From Streptomyces sp. NBC_00536 (lineage in GTDB: Bacteria; Actinomycetota; Actinomycetes; Streptomycetales; Streptomycetaceae): 64,000 nucleotides of DNA. The notes below the pieces were generated by a model. It was given only the letters and a program-made list of their open reading frames with translations, was not told the DNA's origin and did no database searches. The position numbers and the translations under genes are program-made. This document shows positions 7,376-16,239 of this stretch, piece by piece. Positions within the stretch are counted from its first letter, which is position 1. Each line of letters opens with the position of its first letter. The stretch spans positions 2,976,001-3,040,000 of the forward strand of contig NZ_CP107819.1 in the NCBI RefSeq assembly GCF_036346295.1, given 5' to 3'.

Positions 7376-8671
7376 GTGAGTACGACAACGTTCCGACGAA
7401 GAGTTCTGGCCGGGGCGGGCGCCCTTTCCCTGGCCCTGGCGGGTGGCGTGGTGGGCCTGGCGGGTACGGCTCAGGCAGCGGCCAAGACCACCCCGGTCGC
7501 CATGAACTGCGTCGCCCCCGCGCCGCAGCCCGGCGCCAACGGCAACCAGGACTTCACGATCACGCTCCCGGACGGCGCCAAGGCCGGGCAGTCCGTGCCG
7601 ATCACCATCGACCCGGGCGCGACCCCGGTGATCCCGATGTTCACGATCGACACGGTCAACACCATCAAGGCCAAGCTGTTCGTGGGCGGGGTCGCCCAGA
7701 CCGTCACCAGCCCGGCCGTACCCAGCCACCAGGAGGCCAACAAGAAGGCCGACCCGCCGGCGTTCAGCGGGAACATCACCATCCCGGACGGCACCGAGGG
7801 GACCACCGTCCAGATCGCCATCGACCAGGTGATCACGGACGCCGACCTCAGCGGCACGGTCTACACCACGACCTGTACGCCCGCCCCGCGCCCCAGCGGA
7901 TCGGTCGGCTCGGTCGCCGTGGAAGCCCTGCCCAAGGACCCCGTCACCACGAAGGTGACGCCCAACAGCGGCAAGGCGGGCACCGCCGTCGTCGCCACCG
8001 GCGCCAACTTCCCCGCGGGCGCGGTGACCTGCTCCGCCCTCCTCGGCGGCGCGGCGACCGGTGACACGGGTACCGGCACGGCCGACGCGTCGGGCGTCGC
8101 CAGCTGCAACATCACGGTCACCAAGAAGGCCGACGCGATCAAGATCGACGGTTCGGTCGCCCCGTACAAGTCCTTCGTGTACCTGGAGGACCAGCCGGGC
8201 GTGAAGAACCCGGTCGACGTCGAGGTGCTCCCCGGCCCGCTGGCCCTGGGTCCGAAGGACGGCCAGCCCGCCGTCAGCTTCGGCTCCGTCACCATCAACG
8301 GCAAGGCCCAGTCGGTGGTCGGCATGTTCAACGCCGCGACCGTCCAGGACTTCCGCGGCGGCACCCTCGGCTGGGACGTGACGGCGACCCGTACGCCGTT
8401 CCTGAACCAGACCACCGGCCACTCGATGGCCAAGGCCCAGATCGGCATCCAGCCGACCTGCACCGTGACCAACGCGGACAGCCCGAGCACGTGCTCCGCC
8501 GGAACCCCCGGCGCGATCACGGACACCCCGATGAAGGTGGCCTCCCAGGCGGCCGGCGGGGACGCGCTGACCGGTGGTGAGTTCGCCGTCGGCGGCGCCG
8601 GGATGATCCAGCTCCCGCCGTTCATGTTCGCCGACACCTACCAGTCGGTCGTGACCTTCTCGATCGCCTGA
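7376..8671 (+). CDS. Exported WxL-like surface protein
   Basis: 431 residues from GTG 7376, preceded by GAAGGAG. A Tat-like or Sec signal (TTTFRRRVLAGAGALSLALAGG ... GTAQA) is followed by beta-rich sequence with repeated IPG/TxxKVTPNSGKAGT features. The C-terminal part has GGTLGWDVTATRTPF and ends GMIQLPPFMFADTYQSVVTFSIA, resembling the WxL domain, in which a W-x-L/V motif and a terminal beta region anchor proteins non-covalently to the cell wall. The next gene encodes a DUF916 (WxL-interacting) protein, the standard partner, which strengthens the call. A possible promoter lies at 7269 (TTGACT) with CAATAT 19 bp further. A strong hairpin follows the stop. Confidence 0.75.
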   Translation: MSTTTFRRRVLAGAGALSLALAGGVVGLAGTAQAAAKTTPVAMNCVAPAPQPGANGNQDFTITLPDGAKAGQSVPITIDPGATPVIPMFTIDTVNTIKAKLFVGGVAQTVTSPAVPSHQEANKKADPPAFSGNITIPDGTEGTTVQIAIDQVITDADLSGTVYTTTCTPAPRPSGSVGSVAVEALPKDPVTTKVTPNSGKAGTAVVATGANFPAGAVTCSALLGGAATGDTGTGTADASGVASCNITVTKKADAIKIDGSVAPYKSFVYLEDQPGVKNPVDVEVLPGPLALGPKDGQPAVSFGSVTINGKAQSVVGMFNAATVQDFRGGTLGWDVTATRTPFLNQTTGHSMAKAQIGIQPTCTVTNADSPSTCSAGTPGAITDTPMKVASQAAGGDALTGGEFAVGGAGMIQLPPFMFADTYQSVVTFSIA

Positions 8672-8685
8672 CCCAGCCCGGCACC

Positions 8686-8717
8686 GGGTGGTGCGGCGCT
8701 CCGGCGCCGCACCACCC
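8686..8717 (+). terminator. Strong hairpin between WxL-like and DUF916 genes
   Basis: GGGTGGTGCGGCGC (8686-8699) pairs perfectly with GCGCCGCACCACCC (8704-8717) across a 4-nt loop, then TTCC. With two genes in the same direction only 92 bp apart it may be a partial terminator or an mRNA-stabilising stem that gives the upstream gene more product. Confidence 0.75.
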
Positions 8718-8763
8718 TTCCCCGTTTCCGTCCCCCGTTTCCGTCCTGTCTGGAGACCAGCCC

Positions 8764-9798
8764 ATGCGCCGCACCCGCACCTCCTTGTACGGCCTGCTCG
8801 TCGGTCTCCTCCTGCCACTCGCTGGGCTGTTCACTCCGGCCGGGACGGCGTACGCCGCCGAGAACGGCACCTGGGGCGTCTTCCCGACGCCCCCGGCGGG
8901 CGCGGCGATGACCGACCGGGCGTACTTCTTCCACCAGGGCGCGGCCGGGTCCAGCGTCAGCGACAGCGTGACGATCCTCAACTCCTCCGCCAAGGACCTC
9001 ACCTTCCAGGTCTTCGCCACCGACGCCATGAACACCCCGTCCGGCGGCGCCTTCGCGCTGCTGCCCGCAGAGACAAAGCCCAAGGACGTCGGCACCTGGC
9101 TGAAACTCCCCCCGGACACGGCCACCGTCACCGTCCCCGCCAAGGGCCGCAAGGACATCCCCTTCACCGTGAAGGTCCCCGAGGACGCGACGCCGGGCGA
9201 CCACGTCGGCGGGATCGTCGCGCTCAACACCGAGGTGGAGGGCATCCAGCAGGAGGGCAAGGTCCAGGTCGGGGTGAAGCGTTCGGTCGGCGCCCGGCTC
9301 TACTTCCGGGTGCCGGGGCCGCTCACGCCCGGTCTCAGCGTCGAGGACGTACGCGTCCACCGGGACGCCCCGCTGCTGCCGTGGGTGCACCAGGCCCCCG
9401 CCACGATCACGTACACGCTGGTCAACCGGGGGAACGTGGTGATCGAGCCGAAGGTCGCGGTGAGCGCCGAGGGCCTCTTCGGGCGGGACGTGCTCAGCCG
9501 CCCGGCGCGTGACCAGAAGCTGACCCTGCTGCCGGGCCAGCGCGTCACGATGACCGAACAGTGGGCGGATTCCCCGCAGTTGGACTGGGTCACCGTCCAG
9601 GTCAAGGCCGTGGCGACGGCGTACCCGGACCTGAATCCCACCGGCGGGGCGGAGTTCATCGCCGTGCCGTGGCCCGCCGCGGGCACGCTGTTCGTCCTGC
9701 TGGGGGCCGGGATCGCGGCCTGGGTACTGCGCCGCCGCGGGCGCCGCCCGGACTCAGAAGTTCCGGAACGAGCCGGGGACTTGGCTGAAACGCGCTGA
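8764..9798 (+). CDS. DUF916 (WxL-interacting) membrane-anchored protein
   Basis: 344 residues. ATG 8764 with a GGAGACC site. The signal peptide LYGLLVGLLLPLAGLFTPAGTAYA is followed by a DUF916 domain (GTWGVFPTPPAG ... YFFHQGAAGSSVSDSVTILNSS ... VPEDATPGDHVGGIVAL), then a second beta domain (TYTLVNRGNVVIEPKVAVSAEG). A single transmembrane helix (AGTLFVLLGAGIAAWVL) is followed by an RRRGRR stop-transfer tail. In Firmicutes such proteins bind WxL proteins and peptidoglycan in a surface complex. Here the pair is encoded side by side in an actinomycete. The role in envelope biology is inference from the family. Confidence 0.85.
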   Translation: MRRTRTSLYGLLVGLLLPLAGLFTPAGTAYAAENGTWGVFPTPPAGAAMTDRAYFFHQGAAGSSVSDSVTILNSSAKDLTFQVFATDAMNTPSGGAFALLPAETKPKDVGTWLKLPPDTATVTVPAKGRKDIPFTVKVPEDATPGDHVGGIVALNTEVEGIQQEGKVQVGVKRSVGARLYFRVPGPLTPGLSVEDVRVHRDAPLLPWVHQAPATITYTLVNRGNVVIEPKVAVSAEGLFGRDVLSRPARDQKLTLLPGQRVTMTEQWADSPQLDWVTVQVKAVATAYPDLNPTGGAEFIAVPWPAAGTLFVLLGAGIAAWVLRRRGRRPDSEVPERAGDLAETR

Positions 9799-9859
9799 TC
9801 ATGAAGGGTGTCCCCAGGTGGCGGCGCTCGCCCGCCACCGCTACGGGGAGGCATTTTCC

Positions 9860-11074
9860 ATGGACCGACAGCAGCCCGACGACGCTCCCCCGGCCCTCGC
9901 TCCTCCGGCCCTCGCTCCTCCGGCCCTCTCCGGCCCGGCCCTGCTGACCCTGATCGAACGCACCCTGAGCACGGGCACGGCCGCCCACCTCCCCGGCCCC
10001 GGCTTCCTCCGCCTCACCCTCCCGCTCTTCGACGGCGGCCCGGGTGACGGGGACAGCATCCCCATCACCGTGGACGTGATCGCCGATCCCTCTCTCCCCC
10101 CGCGCGGGATCGTGTACCTGCTCCCGGGCGGCGGGCTGAACTTCGCCGCCTCCTTCCTCACCCCGGACGATCAGGGCCTCGCCCACCGGCTGCGCCGCCA
10201 GGGCCACGTGGTCGTCGGGGTCACCCCGCGCGAGGACGCGGCCCGGCCGGACGAGGTCAGCGCCGAGTGGGGGCTCGCCGCGCACCGCCGGGACCTGGCC
10301 CGGGTGGTGGCCGCGCTGGACTCCGTACTGGGCCTGCCGTACCAGTACGCCGGGCACTCGGCCGGAGCCGCCCTCGCCCTGGACGCCGCCGCCCACGACC
10401 CCTCGCCGCGGCTGCGGCGCGTCCTGGTCCTGGACACGACCGGGCCGCTGACCGGCGAGGACACCGCCCGGGCCGCCGCCACCCGGGACGCGTACGCCGC
10501 CCAGCTCGCGGCGGGCACCCACGCGGCCGACCCCGGGCTCACGGGGCTCGTCTCCCGGGCCGTGACGGACCCGGACGGCGCCTCCCCCGTCCCCTGGCCC
10601 CCGGACCCGGCGCTCCGCTTCACCCACGCGGGCCTGGCCCACTACGCCCTGATCCACACCGCCGCACTCCCCGGCCCGGCGAACTGGATCTACGCCCGCG
10701 GCCACGCCGCGGGCACCTACACCTTCGGCCCCACCCCGGCCGAGGACCGGTACACCCTGACCCACACCCCGCTCTCCGTATGGCACGAAGCCACGGCGGC
10801 CCTGGGCAGCGGCCTGATCCCCCTGGCCCTGATGCGCGACCTGAGCGCGATCTGGGCAGCCGGCGACGCGACCTACTCCATCCCCTGGCACCACATCCGC
10901 GCCGAAGTCCTCTGGCTCAACACCGAACACGGCCGCGGCGACCACCCCGAAGGCGCAACCCTCATCCGCGCCTCCGGCAACCCCCGAGTCACCTACCGCA
11001 TCCTCCCGAACCACGGCCACGCGGACATCACCTGGAGCGAATCCGCGGCAAACGCCCTCGTGCCCCTCCTGTAA
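9860..11074 (+). CDS. Alpha/beta hydrolase
   Basis: 404 residues from ATG 9860, chosen because GGGGAGG lies 9 nt upstream; an in-frame start at 9818 has no such site. The N terminus has a short Ala-Pro repeat (PPALAPPALAPPAL, 15-bp DNA repeat). The fold shows the nucleophile elbow AGHSAGAAL, the oxyanion strand GIVYLLPGGGLNF, and the late catalytic His in LPNHGHADITW. The acidic member is probably the Asp or Glu in the TEHGRGD loop. No signal peptide is seen. Substrate is unknown; esterase, lipase or secondary-metabolite thioesterase activity are possible. It ends 6 bp before the convergent DUF6879 gene, with no obvious terminator. Confidence 0.75.
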   Translation: MDRQQPDDAPPALAPPALAPPALSGPALLTLIERTLSTGTAAHLPGPGFLRLTLPLFDGGPGDGDSIPITVDVIADPSLPPRGIVYLLPGGGLNFAASFLTPDDQGLAHRLRRQGHVVVGVTPREDAARPDEVSAEWGLAAHRRDLARVVAALDSVLGLPYQYAGHSAGAALALDAAAHDPSPRLRRVLVLDTTGPLTGEDTARAAATRDAYAAQLAAGTHAADPGLTGLVSRAVTDPDGASPVPWPPDPALRFTHAGLAHYALIHTAALPGPANWIYARGHAAGTYTFGPTPAEDRYTLTHTPLSVWHEATAALGSGLIPLALMRDLSAIWAAGDATYSIPWHHIRAEVLWLNTEHGRGDHPEGATLIRASGNPRVTYRILPNHGHADITWSESAANALVPLL

Positions 11075-11079
11075 CCACG

Positions 11080-11592
11080 TCACTTCACGTACTCCTCGAA
11101 GGACACCGACTCGGCGATGGCGATGCGTTGGTATGCGAGGAACGGAGCGGGGTCGCCTTCGTAGACCTCTCGGTTGATCTGACGCCCGTCCGGCTGGTAG
11201 TTCATCAGCACCACCTCGGAACGGTCGAACATCCAGAAGTCCTGGACTCCCTCAAGTGGGTTCGGCCGGTCGGTCACGTCGAGGATGCGGATCTGCTCAC
11301 CGGCCAGCACGTGCGGCGCGTAGTACTGGGAGAACTCGAACCGCAAGTAGTCGGACAGCGGCCGGGTGAGGACGTGCACCCGGCCCTGCGGCCGGCCCTC
11401 CCCAGCCTGGAGCCGGAGCCGCTCCGTGTAGGCGTTCGAGACCGTCTGTGGGTCGATGCGCACCCCGGCCTTGAACGCCCGGAACTCCTCTTCCTCCTGC
11501 GGCATGAGGTACTGGGACAGCGTCTCCAGCCGCCACGCTTCGACCGTGAAGCGCTGGAACCTGGACCGCCAGGCCTCACCATCCAAGAGCAC
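11080..11592 (-). CDS. DUF6879 family protein (copy 1)
   Basis: 170 residues from GTG 11592, chosen because GGGAGG lies about 7 nt upstream and the DUF6879 homology begins at once (LLDGEAWRSRFQRFTVEAWRLE). An ATG at 11667 would overlap the previous stop but adds an unlike leader. Family features: W/F-R-L-E-T near the start, RVHVLTRPLSDYLRFEFS in the middle, and a late DFWMFD-S-EVVLMNY segment. These proteins are common in Streptomyces beside XRE regulators. Function is unknown; a partner or effector of the regulator is the usual guess. A second copy, clearly related but divergent, lies at 13987-14520. Confidence 0.75.
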   Translation of the reverse strand: MLLDGEAWRSRFQRFTVEAWRLETLSQYLMPQEEEEFRAFKAGVRIDPQTVSNAYTERLRLQAGEGRPQGRVHVLTRPLSDYLRFEFSQYYAPHVLAGEQIRILDVTDRPNPLEGVQDFWMFDRSEVVLMNYQPDGRQINREVYEGDPAPFLAYQRIAIAESVSFEEYVK

Positions 11593-11662
11593 GGAACGCC
11601 TCCCGCAGCACTGCCTCGGGGATCTCGACGAGCCGGTCGGGGAAAGGTGTGCGTGGGGGCAC
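11576..11662 (-). CDS. Possible 28-residue peptide in the XRE array
   Basis: A small frame from GTG 11662 encodes MPPRTPFPDRLVEIPEAVLR followed by an EAFRALGW end. It starts just after the upstream stop and runs 17 bp into the DUF6879 gene, as if part of a chain of coupled genes. Codon use looks coding (GAC CGG CTC GTC GAG ATC CCC GAG) and the second half would form an amphipathic helix. It is too short to assign; it could be chance. Confidence 0.35.
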   Translation of the reverse strand: MPPRTPFPDRLVEIPEAVLREAFRALGW

Positions 11663-11663
11663 G

Positions 11664-12128
11664 TCATGGTGAAACCCCCTTGTCGGACAGCCTGGTTGGG
11701 CTGGTGACGGCCTGGTAGGTCGAGGCGTACGCGGCCACCTGCTCCGGGGTCGCCTCCTCAACGGTCATGGCGCCCGTCCAGAGGTGGTCACGGTGGCAGT
11801 ACCCGCCGAGGTCGGCCCGCTTGCCCCGCGCGAGCTTCCAGTCACCCCGGGGGAACTTCACCACCACGTCGCCACCGCAGGTGAACGAGCGGTTCGCCTG
11901 CGCCATGATCCATCGGGCGTGTTCGCTCTCGCCTTCCGAGGCCCGGCACATCGCCCTGGCCATCTCCCACAACCGTCCCCACTCGACACCAGGAGTCAGC
12001 GGCCCGACCACGGCGACTTCCCCCAGGTTCCGCTCATCAAGGGAGTGTGTGGCGTAACCGAAGACCGCACCGAACATACGGAAGACCGTGACCCTGCCGC
12101 GCCCGGACTGACTCTCATCAACTGGCAT
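11664..12128 (-). CDS. Conserved protein of unknown function in XRE array
   Basis: 154 residues from ATG 12128, with AGAGGT upstream. The start is supported by the ribosome site and by composition; a longer frame upstream has no site. I recognise no named family. Visible features: FGAVFGYATHSLDERNLGEVAVVGPLT near the N terminus, then a His/Cys-bearing middle (FTCGGDVVVKFPRGDWKL ... GGYCHRDHLWTGAM), which could hold a metal but has no fixed spacing known to me. No signal or membrane segment, so cytoplasmic. It is in line with the small peptide frame and DUF6879 copy 1 downstream. Confidence 0.6.
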   Translation of the reverse strand: MPVDESQSGRGRVTVFRMFGAVFGYATHSLDERNLGEVAVVGPLTPGVEWGRLWEMARAMCRASEGESEHARWIMAQANRSFTCGGDVVVKFPRGDWKLARGKRADLGGYCHRDHLWTGAMTVEEATPEQVAAYASTYQAVTSPTRLSDKGVSP

Positions 12129-12198
12129 GCGCCATACCTCTGCTAGGGGTGAGTCCCGGACGCATTGGCCGCCTCCGGGGCTCATTCCGCGAGCTGGA

Positions 12199-12639
12199 TC
12201 AGCAGCCGTCGCCGTCTCCGCAGCAGGCGGGCGGATTGCAGTTCTTCGCCGCGCCCCACAACCTGTCGTCCACGTGGAACCCCGCGGCCCTGACGCGGTC
12301 CACCACCGAGCCGATCAGTGGGCGGGTTCGGACGGTGGCCTTGGGCTCGTGCCCGAGGAAGAACCCGAACTGCTCCTGGCACCACGTGGCGTACGCCTGC
12401 GTGTGCAGCACGAACGAGTGCCAGCCGGGGTCGACGGCGTCGGACGGGGTCATGTCGAACGCGCGGGCATCTCCCATGACCTTGAGGAAGGCAAGGGCCT
12501 GGTCCACGATCCGGCGCGCAGTGGACAGTTCATGTCCGTACTCCTCCGCGCAGAACTCGGCCACCTTCTCGAACAGCTCGGGACTGACGAGGTCCCGCCC
12601 ATGCCTCGGGACGGCCGGGATGTCGAGCATCGTCGTCAT
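12199..12639 (-). CDS. Glycine-rich domain-containing protein-like (GRDP/DUF1399-like)
   Basis: 146 residues from ATG 12639, with GAGAGGAA upstream and an ATGA overlap with the preceding gene. The core VDPGWHSFVLHTQAYATWCQ resembles the Streptomyces family with VDIGWHTFILYTREYADFC, annotated as glycine-rich domain-containing proteins and related to plant GRDP/DUF1399 proteins. Conserved His and Cys residues in that core suggest metal binding. The C-terminal end NPPACCGDGDGC is unusually Cys-rich, a possible second metal or disulfide site. Predicted cytoplasmic. Its cellular role is unknown; the position inside a regulator array suggests a shared process with the XRE and DUF6879 proteins. Confidence 0.65.
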   Translation of the reverse strand: MTTMLDIPAVPRHGRDLVSPELFEKVAEFCAEEYGHELSTARRIVDQALAFLKVMGDARAFDMTPSDAVDPGWHSFVLHTQAYATWCQEQFGFFLGHEPKATVRTRPLIGSVVDRVRAAGFHVDDRLWGAAKNCNPPACCGDGDGC

Positions 12640-12881
12640 CGCTGCCGTTCCTCTCGGGCGGGACGGCGGTCGGCGCCCCTCACGACCTCGGCCAGCCGCT
12701 CCACCACCTCGGCCGGGAGCACCCCCACCTCCACGTACGCGAGGCCCTCGGAGTCGACCATGGACCGCACCCCGCTCCACGCCCCCTCGGGAACCCCGAG
12801 CACCCCCAAGGCGTCCCGCAGAGCCGCCACGGCGCCGTCGGCCCGCACATGCCCCTCCCGCCAGGCCCGCAAATCCCTCAC
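12636..12881 (-). CDS. Small acidic/basic protein of unknown function in XRE array
   Basis: 81 residues from GTG 12881, which overlaps the upstream stop (GTGA). Its own stop overlaps the ATG of the glycine-rich-domain gene (ATGA), so it is locked between two coupled genes. Sequence: VRDLRAWREGHVRADGAVAAL, a central LGVPEGAWSGVRSM, a strand LAYVEVGVLPAEVVERL and an Arg/Glu-rich tail. It looks alpha-beta and cytoplasmic. No family recognised. Confidence 0.55.
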   Translation of the reverse strand: MRDLRAWREGHVRADGAVAALRDALGVLGVPEGAWSGVRSMVDSEGLAYVEVGVLPAEVVERLAEVVRGADRRPAREERQR

Positions 12882-13093
12882 GCGCCCACCCCCCGCCCAC
12901 CAGGACACCGCTCGGCATGCCGGTACACGACGAAGGGCGCACCCGACGTCCGATCGACAACGCCCCGGCGAACGGCCTCCAGGTCCCCAATGACCCGGCG
13001 GCAGGCGGAACACTCACGCCCGGGCGCATAGGTCACGTACTCCCACGCACCCCAATCGCCCTCCGGGACTTCCACTTCCTTCACCCTCGCCAT
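12878..13093 (-). CDS. Small CxxC protein of unknown function in XRE array
   Basis: 71 residues from ATG 13093, preferred over ATG 13111 because AAGGGG lies about 8 nt upstream. It carries ECSACRRV and later YRHAERC, a C-x2-C plus H-x3-C pattern that could bind one zinc. The start VKEVEVPEGDWGAWEYVTY is acidic and aromatic. It overlaps the next gene by GTGA. Such small Cys pairs are frequent in proteins encoded beside Streptomyces XRE regulators, but I cannot name the family. Confidence 0.6.
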   Translation of the reverse strand: MARVKEVEVPEGDWGAWEYVTYAPGRECSACRRVIGDLEAVRRGVVDRTSGAPFVVYRHAERCPGGRGVGA

Positions 13094-13159
13094 GCCACAC
13101 CCCTTCGCCATCGTTTCGGTGCATCGACGGCCAATGGTGTCGGGGCGGGAGACGAGGTT

Positions 13160-13990
13160 CTAGCCGGTTTCCTGTTCGCGCAAAAACCCGTCTCGGATGG
13201 CTTCGATCAGGGCCCGCATATCGTCACCGGAAACCGCAGTCCGGCTGAATCCTTCGAACTTGGATACGTACAGGGCAACGTCCCTGGGGTCTGTCACCAC
13301 AGTTTCCGCATGCACCGTTTCAACGGTTACCGTACGCTCGTCCTTGATCGAGAATGAGTGTCCTGGAAAATCCGCCTGTGCGGCGGACAGCGCAACGACA
13401 AGGATATCGACGCCGGGCAAGCGCGAGACGGAAATCAGCCGGTCCAACTGTCCCACCATTACCAGGGGTGGAACGATGCGCCACCGGAGGACGGGTTCCG
13501 TGATGATGAAGCGGAAATCCTTCCCTTCCGAGTACAGGACGCTTTGCCGCGCCAACCTTGCACCGATGGTGCGCTCCAGCTGCGCCTCCGTCAGGTTTCT
13601 TCGCGCGAAAACAGCCCTAACATATTCGGGAGTCTGGAGTAGTCCGGGAATGAGCGAGGGCTGAAACAGGCGCAGCAGCGTTGTCTGCGATTCCAGGGAC
13701 TGAACCTGCTGCTGTTTGCGACTGTACCCAAGTCGTCGGATCAGCCGCCAGGCAGTTACTCCTGTGGCCGCCTCTCTGGCGACAGCCATGAACTCGGCCT
13801 TGACCTCGTCCGATACACCTATGGCTGTGAGGATGCAGTCGACGTCCATCACGCTTGCCGCTGTGTTGCCGGTTTCAATCTTGGACAGCTTGGATCGAGA
13901 CATGGCAGCGCCACGGGCAACCGCTTTGGCCTCCAGTCCGGAGGTCTCCCGCAGTTTCCGCAGCGCCGACCCAAGGCTCGATTTATTCAC
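13160..13990 (-). CDS. XRE-family regulator with DUF5753 domain
   Basis: 276 residues from GTG 13990, which overlaps the stop of the upstream DUF6879 gene (GTGA). Residues ~5-60 are a helix-turn-helix (LGSALRKLRETSGLEAKAVARGAAMSRSKLSKIETGN). The rest is the DUF5753 domain typical of Streptomyces developmental and metabolic XRE proteins (FQPSLIPGLLQTPEYVRAVF ... LYVSKFEGFSRTAVSGDDM). These act as cytoplasmic DNA-binding regulators, usually paired with a small DUF397 or, as here, a DUF6879 protein. Third codon positions carry more A and T (GTT, AAT, ATT) than neighbouring genes, which suggests transfer. Probably autoregulates the array; this is inference. Confidence 0.9.
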   Translation of the reverse strand: MNKSSLGSALRKLRETSGLEAKAVARGAAMSRSKLSKIETGNTAASVMDVDCILTAIGVSDEVKAEFMAVAREAATGVTAWRLIRRLGYSRKQQQVQSLESQTTLLRLFQPSLIPGLLQTPEYVRAVFARRNLTEAQLERTIGARLARQSVLYSEGKDFRFIITEPVLRWRIVPPLVMVGQLDRLISVSRLPGVDILVVALSAAQADFPGHSFSIKDERTVTVETVHAETVVTDPRDVALYVSKFEGFSRTAVSGDDMRALIEAIRDGFLREQETG

Positions 13991-14520
13991 TCGCCGTACT
14001 TCGCCCACCATTCAGAGAACGGCACGGCATGAGCCATTGCCACATCCCTGTACGTCAAGAACCGGGACAGCTGCTCCTCCCCGGGGAAATCCAAACCCAG
14101 GTATTTACCTTCCCCGTCGTAATTCATGGCTCCGACGGTCTGCTCATCGAAGAGCCAGAAGTCCAGGGCATCCGGAATCGGGTTCTCCTGGCTCGTGATG
14201 TCCAGGATGAAGAACTCTTCCCCCGCCTCTATGTTCCGGCGATACCCCCAGGAGAGTTCAAACCGAAGGTAATCGGTGAGCGGACGGGCGAGGACGTGGA
14301 CACGGTAGATTCGCTTTCCTGACTGGACGGCGTTCCCGACCGTCGTCATCCATTCAGCCGTCTGGAATTTCTCGGGCTGCGGCTCACCGGCAAGGAAAGC
14401 TCGATAGGCGTCGACACCACCCGCCTTGCTGTAGTCGTCCAGGGTCTCCAGCCGGAAGGCTTCGCGGCTGAAGCCTTTGAGCCAATCCCCCAGCGTGTCG
14501 GGCACTCGCACTGGTCGCAC
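13987..14520 (-). CDS. DUF6879 family protein (copy 2)
   Basis: 177 residues from GTG 14520, with GTAGGTGG upstream. It starts RPVRVPDTLGDWLKGFSREAFRLETLDDY and has RVHVLARPLTDYLRFELSWGYRRNIEAGEEFFILDIT, close to copy 1 at 11080-11592 in the same order of motifs. It is the first gene of the minus-strand array and overlaps the XRE gene, so the pair is probably translated together. Codon use is A/T-richer than the surrounding core genes. Function unknown; conserved neighbourhood with XRE/DUF5753 regulators is the main clue. Confidence 0.8.
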   Translation of the reverse strand: MRPVRVPDTLGDWLKGFSREAFRLETLDDYSKAGGVDAYRAFLAGEPQPEKFQTAEWMTTVGNAVQSGKRIYRVHVLARPLTDYLRFELSWGYRRNIEAGEEFFILDITSQENPIPDALDFWLFDEQTVGAMNYDGEGKYLGLDFPGEEQLSRFLTYRDVAMAHAVPFSEWWAKYGE

Positions 14521-14656
14521 GAGCCCACCTACCGCGTCAGTTCCGTAGCCACTGGTCCCCCTCGTCGTCGGGTGTCGTGTCTGATGTTCCCGGGCTCCAC
14601 CCAGGAGGAACAAGGGGTTCGAGTTTCCGTTTCTGGAAACCGCCCCGGGCAGCAGG

Positions 14657-14688
14657 AACCCCCGGCCGGTGAGGGTTGGCCGGGGGTT
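14657..14688 (-). terminator. Terminator downstream of iolA
   Basis: AACCCCCGGCC (14657-14667) pairs with GGCCGGGGGTT (14678-14688) across a 10-nt loop. It lies 40 bp past the iolA stop and would end the minus-strand iol transcript before the XRE array. Confidence 0.75.
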
Positions 14689-14728
14689 GGGCTGCGGGTC
14701 CGGGGCGGGCCCGGGGGCCCGGGGTGGG

Positions 14729-16228
<1,500 letters not shown>

Positions 16229-16239
16229 GCGTTGCTCCT

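Noticed and set aside
11593..11667. Earlier ATG (11667) for DUF6879 copy 1
   Set aside because: It overlaps the upstream stop, but the 25 added residues lack family similarity, and GTG 11592 has a good GGGAGG site.
12127..13357. Plus-strand open frames across the XRE array
   Set aside because: Shadows of the minus-strand genes: low-complexity Arg/Pro/Ser products, while the minus frames have ribosome sites and coupled starts.
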